Part shown: piece after piece, positions 1-10,843 of the stretch
Position numbering within the stretch: the first letter of the stretch is position 1
Layout: the number at the start of each line of letters is the position of its first letter
From: Anomaloglossus baeobatrachus
Taxonomy: Eukaryota > Chordata > Amphibia > Anura > Aromobatidae
Assembly (NCBI RefSeq): GCF_048569485.1
Contig: NC_134357.1
Location: 481,646,163-481,710,162, forward strand
Direction of reading: 5' to 3'
DNA length: 64,000 nt
Program-made: the position numbers and the translations under genes
The notes under the pieces: model-generated
Databases searched by the model: none
The model's input: the letters and a program-made list of their open reading frames with translations, nothing else
What the model was told of the DNA's origin: nothing

Positions 1-101
1 CACCTCCCTATATCTCCTCTATCGTCTCTGTCTACCACACTACTTGTGCTCTCCATTCTGCTACTGATCTAAGATTAACATCCTTCCTAATGCAACCTCC
101 C

Positions 102-716
102 TGTCACGGCTGTCTCTCTGCATTATGAGACTAGTGATAGATTCAGGGATAGAGAGTCATTGCCATGCAAGACTCTCAATATTAAATAGATTTCCTTTCT
201 TTTGGCAGTTTTAGGGTTAATGTCAGTTTCTCCTTGCATACCTTTCCTCAGGTGTTTACAGTTTGGGACTACACTCAGTCCCTATATATACCCTCTTCTG
301 CCTGTAGAAGGTGTCGGTTATACTGAATCCTCAGTCTGAGACTTGGCCTGGAGGTGGAAGAAGCTGTTGGAACACATTCTGTCTGTTGAGGTGTAGGCTG
401 CAGTCCTGGTGCCTGACTGAGCCAAGAAGTTGGAGTTTTTCCTTTGTTGATTCCCGTTTGTCTTCCTTCCCTGGTATGTTGTTGTAGTGCAGCAGTGGGA
501 CTAGTGATCGTTACCTGTCCACTCATTAGCCTGGGCTTACTGTATTGTCTCTCAGGGGTTCAGATTCCTGCTCGATGACAGGTGAGGAACCTGTATAGGA
601 CCAGCTAAGAGTGCAGGGTACAGTTGTAGGTAAGTGGAGCAGGTGTCCATCTTCTCTCTCACTAGCGCTAGGGCCCACCATTATTAAAGCGCCCCCGATG
701 TACTCCTTATTTGTCA
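102..716 (+). repeat. LTR-like sequence (possible solo LTR)
   Basis: The block begins tgtcacgg and ends tttgtca, the TG...CA form of an LTR. It has a TATA-like run (ctatatatacc) near 280 and an attaaa signal near 681, in the order U3 to R of a plus-strand LTR. The next bases, tggcgaaacctc, could be a primer binding site, but no retroelement coding region follows. No target duplication is clear. It could also be another kind of old interspersed repeat. Confidence 0.35.
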
Positions 717-1094
717 TGGCGAAACCTCTGTGAGTCTTGTGTTTTGCCCCATATAAAAATAAAACTATTAGGATTTCTTTTACATTTTTAAGATCTACTC
801 AAGTGAACCAAATCTAGGTCGTTCGTCCTAGAGGGCATGTGTTCTGTATTGGGGAAAAAGGATCAAGTTATTGCTGCACACCGGCAAGAAAAACAAAAAG
901 ATCTGGTGATCTGTTGGATCCTTCTTCCTCCTGGCATCTTCTCCCTGTTATGAAAATTAAACTGCTGAAAAGTTATCTCCACAGAAAGAGGAAGTGTCAT
1001 ATTTTATGGCTCGTTGTGAAAACAGCAAGATTTCTGGATTTTTTCTTAAAAAGAGAAAATGATGACGTAAATTTAAATTGATTCTTCCAACTAA
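717..1094. other. No recognised feature
   Basis: AT-rich DNA after the LTR-like block. A short open frame near 839-1081 has no recognisable domain, and I see no splice-site pattern supporting it. Confidence 0.3.
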
Positions 1095-1515
1095 AGTGAT
1101 AGCTTGCTGATTGCTGGGGTCCCATCACTTTGACACTCACTGATCTAAAGAGCTCCTTTTGAATAGAGCATATGCCTTGCCATTCTACTCATTGTCTTTA
1201 GAGAGTAACTAAACTTTTTTATTACATTTTGTAGGCACTTTCCATTTCTGCAGTTTGATAGGGGTCTAGGTCTTGAGATCCCCACTGATTGTTCAAAACA
1301 GAGTGTCAGCTCTTGAGGCATGAGTGCACAGCTCCTTCCATTGGTGAACGCCAGATCAGAGTATGGGAACCATTGAAAGTCATAGGCTTTCTGTAGAATC
1401 CATACTCCGCTCTGTGCTACTGATCAGGCAAGGAGCTGTGTACTCCAGATTCAGACTTTTCAACCATGTTTTAAGGAATTGGTGGGGGTCTCAGGAACTA
1501 GACCCCCACCGATCT
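1095..1515. repeat. Old interspersed repeat with GGGGTC/GACCCC hairpins
   Basis: This stretch repeats phrases such as 'ggggtcccatcac' and 'gaccccaccgat'. It ends in a hairpin at 1481-1510 with an 11-bp perfect stem (ggtgggggtct) and an 8-base loop. The same kind of phrase recurs at 14100-15560, so I read it as a copy of a widespread, diverged repeat. Confidence 0.35.
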
Positions 1516-2064
1516 GCAGATATAAAAAGTGCCCACGCAATAAAAAAAATGGTTAAAAGGTTTAAGATATCTGGGAACAGAAGTAAGCAACCCCCTTTAT
1601 TTTAAGCACAAAGTCATTTTCTGATGACACGTTCCTAGAGATTGCTGAATTTGTTGAAATTGAAATTCACCTTCTTTGCCAAAATTTTCCCAGTAAATTT
1701 GATTCACAATAACTCAGAAGCCTGCAAATGCCCTGAAAGGCATGTATGACACTATGAGGTCTCTTAAGACTGTATCAAATCCTTTCAAGCACTTTAATAC
1801 CAACTCAAAATTAGTAATGTCAAAGTGACCTAAAAATACTTGGGTGGTATCCGTTCTTCACTGCTGTGCTTTACATGATGACCCCAATTCATCAAAGTCA
1901 TTTATACCAGAATTTTGGAGTAAATCACATTGAAAAATTGCAACATTTTTGCTCAACACAATCATGATTTTTGGTGTCAACAGGTCTACCTGTTCAGTTT
2001 CTTATGGCTTTCTCTCCTTATCTCTATTGATATGCTGTTGTAAGCTGTGAAGTCCTCTTACTTT

Positions 2065-2066
<2 letters not shown>

Positions 2067-2110
<44 letters not shown>
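2067..2110. repeat. (AT)n microsatellite
   Basis: About 22 uninterrupted AT dinucleotides. Confidence 0.95.
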
Positions 2111-2112
<2 letters not shown>

Positions 2113-3100
2113 CATAAAATTGGTTGCTGCATTCCCTGCTTTTGCTTGTCTACTGGCTCTGATAATCCCTCCTGATTGGCTCTGTTATACCATGTGATGT
2201 GATAACTACAAGGCTTTATGGAGAAGACCACCTAGCCATGCCAGAGGTCATGTGATCCTTCTCCGGTTGATACAATCTTCTTCATTGTGTAAACGGTGGA
2301 AACATTTTAGGCGATTTGTGCAAAGTGAATCGCAATTGAATTTGCAATATTCTCAAAATTCCACATGAATTTGATTAATCGATTTGCTCATCTTTACACA
2401 CTTAACAAGTCAATTCTGTAGTTTTCACTATGAAGAGTTAAACTGATGCTTCACAGTAGCACCCCTTGCCAAGAGTCAATCTCCCACTTCTTACATTACA
2501 GAATGCAATTTTATAGTAACCAGTAATAATTTACTGAGATATTAAAACCACAAGGTCCCACGAGGCTCAGTGAGTCACTATATTCTTGCGTGTTTCCTGC
2601 AGCCTATACTACCGTACTGCACATCCATTGACTCAAGGCAGCTATGGCGTACAGCTTCTGGAACCCCAGCTTATGTGCAGATCTTGACTTCTTGGTTGTC
2701 CTCCAGTAATTGGTGATTGCCAGTAAATACATCCGCAGAACATCAGACATTTGGTTACTGCTGCTCCATCTGCCTCATGTATTGGCTTGGGAATATTATT
2801 ACGAGACAGTGAAATGTTAGTAGAACAACACATGATATGAATGGTTTTGGTTATCCTCATGAAACTATGCTCTGGGATTGTACCAAAATTCTGTAATCTC
2901 CCTGTAAAAAAAAATGAGGTGAGAAGAAAAAGAAAGTAATCTGCACAAAATAACATTTCTATTTCTATTATTTGCATTCAGAATATCCATAGACCTTGCA
3001 TGAACCCAAAGTATAAATGTTTATAAATGTAATGTACTTTACATTTTTTTACTGATGTTACTAGTCCCTTTATTACTGCACTCTCCAATTGCTTCTGTTG
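2111..3100. other. No recognised feature
   Basis: Non-coding-looking DNA. A minus-strand open frame at 2642-2977 has no recognisable domain and low-complexity ends. Confidence 0.3.
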
Positions 3101-3152
3101 ATCACAGTGTTTCACAGTTGGCATGGCATTCTTAGGCTTTAAAGCTTCTCAC
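3101..3152 (-). pseudogene. Tc1/mariner remnant, left piece (split by hAT)
   Basis: Read on the minus strand, this short piece gives KPKNAMPTVKH in one frame, which matches the Tc1-family stretch just before the GGGSxMVWGC region of DD34E transposases. It ends at the target duplication cttctcac (3145-3152) of the hAT element. The rest of the same Tc1 copy resumes at 10844 on the far side of the hAT. The gene is only a fragment: catalytic D and E regions are not present here. Confidence 0.6.
3145..3152. other. hAT target-site duplication (left)
   Basis: The sequence cttctcac directly abuts the left TIR and is repeated exactly at 10836-10843. Confidence 0.93.
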
Positions 3153-3486
3153 TAGTGATGAGCGAGCATGCTTGTTACTACTCGGTACTCGCACGAGTAT
3201 CACTGTACTCGGGCTACTTGGCGAGGACCGAGTAATCTCGCGATACTCGTGCTGTACTCGTGGTCTTCATCCCTGCATGTTGGCGCTCTTTTGAGAGCCA
3301 GCCCTCATGCAGGGATTTTGTACAAAAAGGACCTGGCTCGACCACTACTGTCAATAGGTGCTCTGGAGAAAAAATAACAATACAATAGCAAATATACTCC
3401 GGCACACTGAAAGAATTATATGAGAGAAGTCCAAGATGGTGCTCAAAAATTCATTTTTATTATTTTGTATTCTTATAGTGTTCACC

Positions 3487-3522
3487 GTCCAACGTTTCAA
3501 CCCGAAGGTTTTCTTCAAGGAC
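3487..3522 (-). ncRNA. Hammerhead-ribozyme-like motif (left arm)
   Basis: Reverse-complement partner of the motif at 4346-4381, with the same order of stem halves, UUCG-capped stem and GAAAC. The two motifs face in opposite directions within one foldback element. Confidence 0.5.
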
Positions 3523-4345
3523 TATGTCAAATTAGAGTAAACATTTTTCTGAATAGGTTTTCAGAGGAGCACCCAGGTGTATCAGGTAGATACGGAGATT
3601 CTTAAGTCAGAATTACGCTGTTGCTTGCAAGGTGTCAAGTCATCAAGCAAAGTGGTAGGATATGGAGAAGAAAAGGACCAAGTCCGTCTTGTGTATGTAG
3701 ATCGGTGGGCCTAAGATCTAGAGTGTTATCTTATTCACCAAGGGGGAACCTTAGTGGGTCCGTGCTTATGTTGCATAAAGGAGGTCCCAAATAACTTGAA
3801 TGTTTCATACAATATTGTAGTCACCGTTAATGTTCAGGGTAAATGCCCAATAGTCATAAAATGGCTCAAAGGTGATATTTATATCAAAACGTCATGAAAT
3901 ATAGATCTGAAGTAAGTTCAGGGTCATGTATCAAGGATCATGCTTATATGAGGATGTAACCTCCCTGACAGGCTGTGCGATTTACATGAACAGTGAGCTG
4001 GCCAAAGGCTCTTGATAGTGAGGAAACCACAGGTGGAGCGTCAGGTCTGACGCTCAAGTATGAAACATTCAAGTTATTTGGGACCTCCTTTATGCAACAT
4101 AAGCAAGGACCCACTAAGGTTCCCCCTTGGTGAATAAGATAACACTCTAGATCTTAGGCCCACCGATCTACATACACAAGACGGACTTGGTCCTTTTCTT
4201 CTCCATATCCTACCACTTTGCTTGATGACTTGACACCTTGTAAGCAACAGCGTAATTCTGACTTAAGAATCTCCGTATCTACCTGATACACCTGGGTGCT
4301 CCTCTGAAAACCTATTCAGAAAAATGTTTACTCTAATTTGACATA

Positions 4346-4381
4346 GTCCTTGAAGAAAACCTTCGGGTTGAAACGTTGGAC
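4346..4381 (+). ncRNA. Hammerhead-ribozyme-like motif (right arm)
   Basis: In order I see gtcc (half of stem I), ttgaaga (core, consensus CUGANGA), a stem aacc/ggtt closed by ttcg, then gaaac, gtt and ggac (other half of stem I). This is the plan of the minimal hammerheads known from Penelope-like elements, which have almost no stem III. The first core base is U rather than the conserved C, so activity is doubtful. A mirror copy lies on the minus strand at 3487-3522. Confidence 0.5.
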
Positions 4382-4721
4382 GGTGAACACTATAAGAATA
4401 CAAAATAATAAAAATGAATTTTTGAGCACCATTTTGGACTTCTCTCATATAATTCTTTCAGTGTGCCGGAGTATATTTGCTATTGTGTTCTCATGCAGGG
4501 ATTGGCTGGCAGACCACTGCAATGCCACAGCCCTGTTAGTTGTGGAATTGCAGTGATTGGCCGGCCCGCACAGCGTGACCGAGCCTTTATACCGGCGGGC
4601 GCGCTGTGCTCTGCTCACAGCCATCCAGACAGTCAGTGCAGGGAGAGGGTTGCTGCTTCAGGGAAAGGTTTGCGGCCCTTTATTGTTAGTTCCGGAGCAG
4701 GGCTGCAAACAGTGTGACCAG

Positions 4722-4925
4722 AAGTCCTTCTCAGGACATACAATAAGTTGTATACAGGCAGGCAGGGAATAGCCAGGTCGGAGTACAGTAGCAGAGTCCT
4801 TCTCAGGACTATTGTTGCTATATACAGGCAGGGTATAGCCAGGTCGGAATACAGGCTAGTGACCAGAAGAGTCCTTGTCAGGACTATTGTAGCAGTATAC
4901 AGGCAGGCAGGCAGGGTATATAGCC
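4722..4925. repeat. Short tandem repeat, about 72 bp x 3
   Basis: The phrases 'gtccttctcaggac' and 'tatacaggcaggcaggg' recur three times, the latter starting at 4751, 4821 and 4896. It lies in the 5' leader of the hAT element, upstream of the larger tandem repeats. Confidence 0.7.
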
Positions 4926-5010
4926 ATTCCTAGTGGTGACCGTATACCAGCCTTCATCATATCTGGGGCTGGTGTACACAGTCTAAAACAGTCCAGATAG
5001 TGTCAGACTT

Positions 5011-5745
5011 GTCGCTCCTAAAAACCTGTTAGGTTCTTAGTGCGTCCGTGCTTGCATTTAAAAACCGCACGTGTGTGCCTGTCGGTGGCAGCGTACAGGT
5101 GCACTTGTGTGCGTTTTTCACAAACTATTATATAACGCACAAGTGTAGTGTATAATAATACACGTCAGTCAGCAGTGGCTGATAGTGTCAGACTTCTCAG
5201 TAATATTTGTCGCTCCTAAAAACCTGTTAGGTTCTTATTGCGTCCGTGCTTGCATTTAAAAACCGCACGTGTGTGCCTGTCGGTGGCAGCGTACAGGTGC
5301 ACTTGTGTGCGTTTTTCACAAACTATTATATAACGCACAAGTGTAGTGTATAATACACGTCAGTCAGCAGTGTCTGATAGTGTCAGACTTCTCAGTAATT
5401 GTCGCTCCTAAAAACCTGTTAGGTTCTTAGTGTGTCCGTGCTTGCATTTAAAACCGCACGTGTGTGCCTGTCGGTGGCAGCGTACAGGTGCATTTGTGTG
5501 CGTTTTTCACAAACTATTATATAACGCACAAGTGTAGTGTATAATACACGTCAGTCAGCAGTGGCTGATAGTGTCAGACTTCTCAGTAATTGTCGCTCCT
5601 AAAAACCTGTTAGGTTCTTAGTGCGTCCGTGCTTGCATTTAAAAACCGCACGTGTGTGCCTGTCGGTGGCAGCGTACAGGTGCACGATTTGCACAAACTT
5701 GGATATAACGCACAAGTCTAGTGAATACACGTCAGCACAGCATTG
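5011..5745 (+). repeat. Four tandem ~195-bp repeats in the hAT 5' leader
   Basis: Copies begin with gtcgctcctaaaaacctg at 5011, 5209, 5401 and 5592, giving units of 198, 192 and 191 bp plus a shorter last copy that runs into the transposase start. Each unit contains the phrases 'cgcacgtgtgtgcctgtcgg' and 'ataacgcacaagt'. They lie just upstream of the transposase ATG and could hold its promoter; that role is inference. Confidence 0.9.
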
Positions 5746-5749
5746 CAAA

Positions 5750-8700
5750 ATGCGCAAGGGCGTTGGCAAGGAACAAGGAAGTGGACGTGATGGTGGTGCA
5801 GGCAGAGGCCGAGGTCGTGGGCAAGCTCTAATTTCGCCACAACAAAGGGCCACATCTAGTCGCTCGCACGTTCTGTCCCAAATTCTTGGGGACCGCAGCA
5901 GTACACCGCTCTTGAACCAAGACCAGTGTCAACAGGTTGTTAGTTGGATAGCGGATAATGCTTCCGGTCAGATTGGCACCACCACAAACACTCTGTCTTC
6001 CACACGGTCAAGTGTCAGTAGCCGTGATACTGCACCGCACATTTCAGAACCTGATCCTCCTTCCTACCACAAGGCTGAGTACACGTCCTCGGACATTACT
6101 GATCCCACACTTGGACACTCGGAAGAGCTGTTCACGTTTCCATTCGCACATTCTGGCTTCTCGCCAGCTCATGTTGAAGTGGGTCATGAGGAGATCGTAT
6201 GTACAGATGCCCAAATATTTGAGCAGCCACGTTCTCACAAAGTTGGCAACGTGTCTCAACAAGGGGTGGACGATGATGAGACACAATTGTCAGGAAGTCA
6301 GGAGGAGGAGCAGGGTGCAGAAGAGGAAGACGACGTGGTGGATGATCCAGTAACTGACCCAACCTGGCAGGAGGATATGCAGAGCGAGGACAGCAGTGCA
6401 CAGGGGGAGGGAGGCGTAGCATCCCAACAGGCAGTAAGAAGCAGGGTGGTGGCTCCAGGCAGAAGTCAGGCAACCGTTCCCCGGAACAACAACACGACAC
6501 AAGGTGCCTGTACAAATGTTAGATCTTCCCGAGTCTGGCAGTTTTTTAAGTTGGCTCCAGATGATTCTAAAAAGGCCATTTGCAACACCTGCCATGCCAG
6601 CATCAGCAGGGGTACCAAAACTAGCAGCCTGACCACCACCAGCATGATCAGGCACATGTCAGCCAAGCACCCGACTTTGTGGGAAGTACAACAGAGTCGA
6701 GGAGCAGTGCTTGCTGATGTCACTGCTACGTCTTCGCTGGTTGTGCATGCGAGCCAATCCCCTGTCCATGCTGCCTGCGAACAAGCCTCCTCCGGTCCTG
6801 CACCTGCAGTTGCCTACGCAGAAATAACACCATCATCACGTCCTTGTCCCAGCACAGCGTTCAGTTATCCATTCAGCAAACCTTTGAACGCAGGCGCAAA
6901 TACACTGCCAACGCCCCACATGCCACAGTTCTAAATGCTAACATTTCGCGACTGCTTGCGCTGGAAATGTTGCCTTTTAGGCTGGTGGAGACAGAAGCAT
7001 TCCGCGACCTGATGGCGGCAGCTGTCCCACGTTACTCGGTCCCCAGCCACCACTATTTCTCCCGGTGTGCCGTCCCCGCGTTGCATAACCACGTGTCACA
7101 AAACATCACACGTGCCCTGAACAACGCTGTTTCACCCAAAGTCCACCTAACCACAGACACGTGGACAAGTGCTTGTGGGCAAGGCCGCTACATCTCGTTG
7201 ACGGCACACTGGGTTAATATTGTGGAAGCTGGGACCCAGTCTAAGCGAGGGACGGAACACGTCCTTCCCACACCAAGGTTTGCAGGCCCTACCTCAGTCA
7301 GGGTTTCACCCACACTCTACAGCTCCGGAATGTCATGCTCTTCAGCCTCCTCCTCCTCCTGCACATCCTCATCCACTTTACCCTCCACACCAGTCCCAAG
7401 CTGGAAGCACTGCAGCACTGCCTCGGCGAAGCGGCAACAGGCTGTGCTGAAGCTAATCTGCATAGGTGACAAACCCCACAATGCAGAAGAGGTGTGGACA
7501 GCTCTGAAACAGCAGGCAGATCACTGGCTCACACCTCTGAACCTAAAGCCAGGAAAGGTCGTGTGTGACAATGGTCGGAACCTGGTGGCGGCTTTGAGGT
7601 GAGGCCAGCTGACACATGTTCCATGCGTGGCCCATGTGCTCAACCTCGTGGTTCAGCGGTTTCTAAAGTCATACCCAGAGCTGTCTGATCTGCTGGTAAA
7701 AGTTTGCCGCCTGTCTGCACATTTTCGAAAGTCACCTACTGCTTCAGCCGGCCTTGCCGGCTTTCAGCGCCGTTTGCATCTTCCGGCTCACAGACTGGTG
7801 TGTGATGTCCCCACGCGTTGGAATTCAACTCTGCACATGTTGGTCAGGATATGTGAGCAGAAGAGGGCAGTTGTTGAGTACCTGCATCACCTAAGCCGTC
7901 GGGAAATGGGTCAAACTCCACACATAACACCTGAGGAGTGGAGATGGATGTCTGACCTATGTACCATCCTCCAAAACTTTGAGGACTCCACCAAGATGGT
8001 GAGTGGTGATGACGCCATTATTAGCGTCACCATACCGCTACTCTGCCTTCTAAAACGGTCTCTGCTCAAAAACAAACATGATGCATTGCAGGCGGAGCGC
8101 GATGAGTTGCAGCAAGAAACAGTAGTGGGTGTGGGTGATAACACACAGCCCAGCCTCGTCTCATCACAACGTGCAGTGGAGGACTATGACGAGGAGGAGG
8201 ATGAAGACATGGAGCAACTCTCCGGCCAAATTGAGGATATGACATGCACACCAGTCATATCCTCGGTTCAGCGTGGCTGGCCAGAGGACAGGGTAGATGA
8301 GGAGGAGGAGGAGGAGGAGGACAGCATGTTCAGTCATCGTGTTGGTCAGGCTACTGAAGTCCTGGCTGTTAAGAGTCTGGCGCACATGGCTGACTTTATG
8401 GTAAGCTGCCTGTCTCGTGACCCTCGCGTTAAGAACATCTTGGCCGACAATCATTACTGGTTGGTAACACTGTTAGACCCACGCTACAAGGAGAACTTTA
8501 TGTCTCTTATTCCCGAGGCGGAGAGGTCAACCAAAATGCAGCAGTTCCGGAAGGCCATAGTCACGGAAGTAGGCAAAGCATTCCCCTCACAAAACGCTAG
8601 CGGCATAGGTCAGGAATCAGTGGACAACCAAGGCGTACAGCCGAGAGAGGCACAAGTCCAATCCGCCAGAGGTAGGGGAACAGTCTTTAAGATGTGGGAC

Positions 8701-9064
8701 AGTTTTCTCAGCCCCTCACGTACCACAGCCCCTGAGGTGCGGGGTAGTGCCACAAGAAATCCTAAGTTTGGAGTACCTTGCAGATCGAACAACTGTACTC
8801 CGACATTCCTCTGTGCCTTACAATTATTGGGTATCCAAGGTAGACACGTGGCATGAATTGGCTCTCTACGCCTTGGAAGTCCTGGCCTGCCCTGCCGCTA
8901 GCGTTTTGTCAGAGCGTGTTTTTAGTGCCGCAGGTGGAATCATTACAGATAAACGCACCCGCCTGTCAACTGAAAATGCTGACAGGCTGACTCTGATCAA
9001 GATGAACAAGGGTTGGATTGGGCCATACTTCACCACACCACCAGCAAATGAGAGCGGAATTTAA
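5750..9064 (+). pseudogene. hAT transposase with BED zinc finger, broken
   Basis: This is the element's own transposase, which would bind the ends and cut and paste the element in the nucleus. I start it at ATG 5750, just after the leader repeats. The N-terminus is rich in G, R and K, followed by an acidic linker. A BED zinc finger lies at about residues 258-310 (VWQFF, CNTC, then IRHMSAKH). The hAT core follows: LTTDTW near 7150, CDNGRNLVAAL near 7570, CVAHVLNLV near 7625 and PTRWNSTLHML near 7810. The C-terminal dimerisation domain is at 8850-9030 (LACPAASVLSERVFSAAG). Three changes break it: a frameshift near 6860, an in-frame TGA at 7600-7602, and a frameshift near 8755. Two acidic runs (near 8190 and 8300) and a serine-rich stretch (7310-7400) are linkers. 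A true intron at either frame change is possible but I see no good splice sites. Confidence 0.9.
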
Positions 9065-9300
9065 AGTTTGTAACGGGAATTTGCCATGTACCTCCACTCA
9101 CCCATGGGTACACACTTCTGGACTTTGGATAATCGCTGGACTGCTCCTCCTACTCCTCATGTGCCACCATGATGACCGTTACAATAGTTAGGCCTTTGTT
9201 TCAGGTATACCCCCAGTGGTACATTTTTTCGCCCATTCTTTGCAGAATGGACATTACAACGACAGGAGACCCGCTCCTTTGCAATGGGAACAATGTTTTG

Positions 9301-10440
9301 AGGCCCTCATGCACGTCTCTATCCAGGGACAACGTGGAGCCTCCCAATTTTTGGCTGCCCTGCCTAAGGGCTATACTATAATACACCCACTTCCTGACAA
9401 TGGACACTTAATGTTTTGAGGCCCTCATGCACGTCTCTATCCAGGGACAACGTGGAGCCTCCCAATTTTTGGCTGCCCTGCCTAAGGGCTCTACTATAAT
9501 ACACCCACTTCCTGACAATGGACATTTAATGTTTTGAGGCCCTCATGCACGTCTCTATCCAGGGACAACGTGGAGCCTCCCAATTTTTGGCTGCCCTGCC
9601 TAAGGGCTATACTATAATACACCCACTTCCTGACAATGGACACTTAATGTTTTGAGGCCCTCATGCACGTCTCTATCCAGGGACAACGTGGAGCCTCCCA
9701 ATTTTTGGCTGCCCTGCCTAAGGGCTCTACTATAATACACCCACTTCCTGACAATGGACATTTAATGTTTTGAGGCCCTCATGCACGTCTCTATCCAGGG
9801 ACAACGTGGAGCCTCCCAATTTTTGGCTGCCCTGCCTAAGGGCTATACTATAATACACCCACTTCCTGACAATGGACACTTAATGTTTTGAGGCCCTCAT
9901 GCACGTCTCTATCCAGGGACAACGTGGAGCCTCCCAATTTTTGGCTGCCCTGCCTAAGGGCTATACTATAATACACCCACTTCCTGACAATGGACACTTA
10001 ATGTTTTGAGGCCCTCATGCACGTCTCTATCCAGGGACAACGTGGAGCCTCCCAATTTTTGGCTGCCCTGCCTAAGGGCTCTACTATAATACACCCACTT
10101 CCTGACAATGGACACTTAATGTTTTGAGGCCCTCATGCACGTCTCTATCCAGGGACAACGTGGAGCCTCCCAATTTTTGGCTGCCCTGCCTAAGGGCTAT
10201 ACTACAATAGACTTACTTCCTTACAATGGGCACTTCAGGTTTACAGGCCCTCATGCACGTCTGTATGCAGGGGCATTGGTGAACCTCACAATTTTGGACT
10301 GCCCTGGCAAAGGAAAATACTACAAAGACTCACTTCCTCAAAATGGGCACATTAGACTCAGAGGCCTTTATGTACGTCTCTTCTCAGGAACATCGGAGTG
10401 CCACACAATGTTTTACGTAAAATCTTTCATGTATTAATCT
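9301..10440 (+). repeat. 118-bp tandem array in the hAT 3' region
   Basis: The phrase 'aggccctcatgcacgtctct' recurs every 118 bp at 9301, 9419, 9537, 9655, 9773, 9891, 10009 and 10127. More diverged copies follow at 10245 and 10362, and a degenerate copy may precede the array. The first units alternate between two variants, 'ggctatac...gacactt' and 'ggctctac...gacattt', giving a 236-bp higher-order unit. Short open frames across it are repeat artefacts. Confidence 0.95.
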
Positions 10441-10843
10441 CAAAAAGTAACATACATTAGCTCTATCTCACTATTGGGTATGTGCCCTTAACATTTCAGC
10501 CATGAAAATTCATTTTGGTGTCATTTTTGAAGGTTTTCTGGTGAGTCCGTAAAAATGGCGTAAAACGCGGACAAAATTGTTCACAGCTGTGACTTTTGAG
10601 TGATAAATGCTTCAAGGGGTCTTCCCCATGCTGTTGCCATGTCATTTGAGCACTCTTCTGAGACTTTTGTGCCATTTTTTGGGTTTCTACATGCTGCCGG
10701 GGGTCATTTCACAAAAATACTCGGGTCTCCCATAGGATAACATTGGGCTCGGTGCTCGGGCCGAGTACACGAGTATCTTGGGATGCTCGGCCCGAGCCTC
10801 GAGCACCCGAGCTTTTTAGTACTCGCTCATCACTACTTCTCAC

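Larger units (their letters stand above)
3318..4489. mobile_element. Penelope-like foldback insertion inside the hAT
   Basis: A 14-bp direct duplication, ctcatgcagggatt, lies at 3304-3317 and 4490-4503, marking a 1172-bp insertion. Within it two arms of 429 bp, 3382-3810 and 4058-4486, are near-perfect inverted repeats around a 247-bp loop. A 64-base tail (3318-3381) lies outside the left arm but only three bases outside the right arm. Each arm carries a hammerhead-like core (UUGAAGA, a UUCG-capped stem, GAAAC). Long duplications, inverted terminal copies and hammerhead motifs are known for Penelope-like elements. No reverse transcriptase is present. The loop holds a short palindrome, gagcgtcag/ctgacgctc, at 4037-4056. 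Family assignment is by structure and is not certain. Confidence 0.65.
3153..10835 (+). mobile_element. hAT transposon, ZBED/Ac type, 7.7 kb
   Basis: The element starts tagtgatgagcgag and ends with its exact reverse complement, a 14-bp TIR. It is flanked by an 8-bp direct duplication, cttctcac, at 3145-3152 and 10836-10843, the hallmark of hAT insertion. Its order is: left end rich in CGAGTA-type motifs, a nested Penelope-like insertion (3318-4489), short repeats (4722-4925), four ~195-bp tandem repeats (5011-5745), a broken BED-finger transposase (5750-9064), a 118-bp tandem array (9301-10440), and a right end again rich in actcg/cgagt motifs. It sits inside a Tc1/mariner remnant. The transposase is not intact, so this copy cannot be autonomous, though the ends look usable in trans. 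The intact 8-bp duplication points to a fairly young insertion. Confidence 0.93.

Noticed and set aside
5621-5749. Upstream start for the hAT transposase at 5621
   Set aside because: The extra codons come from the last ~195-bp leader repeat; ATG 5750 lies at the start of the conserved G/R/K-rich N-terminus.
9301-10440. CRISPR-like array
   Set aside because: The 118-bp units are contiguous with no unique spacers; it is a tandem repeat in a transposon.
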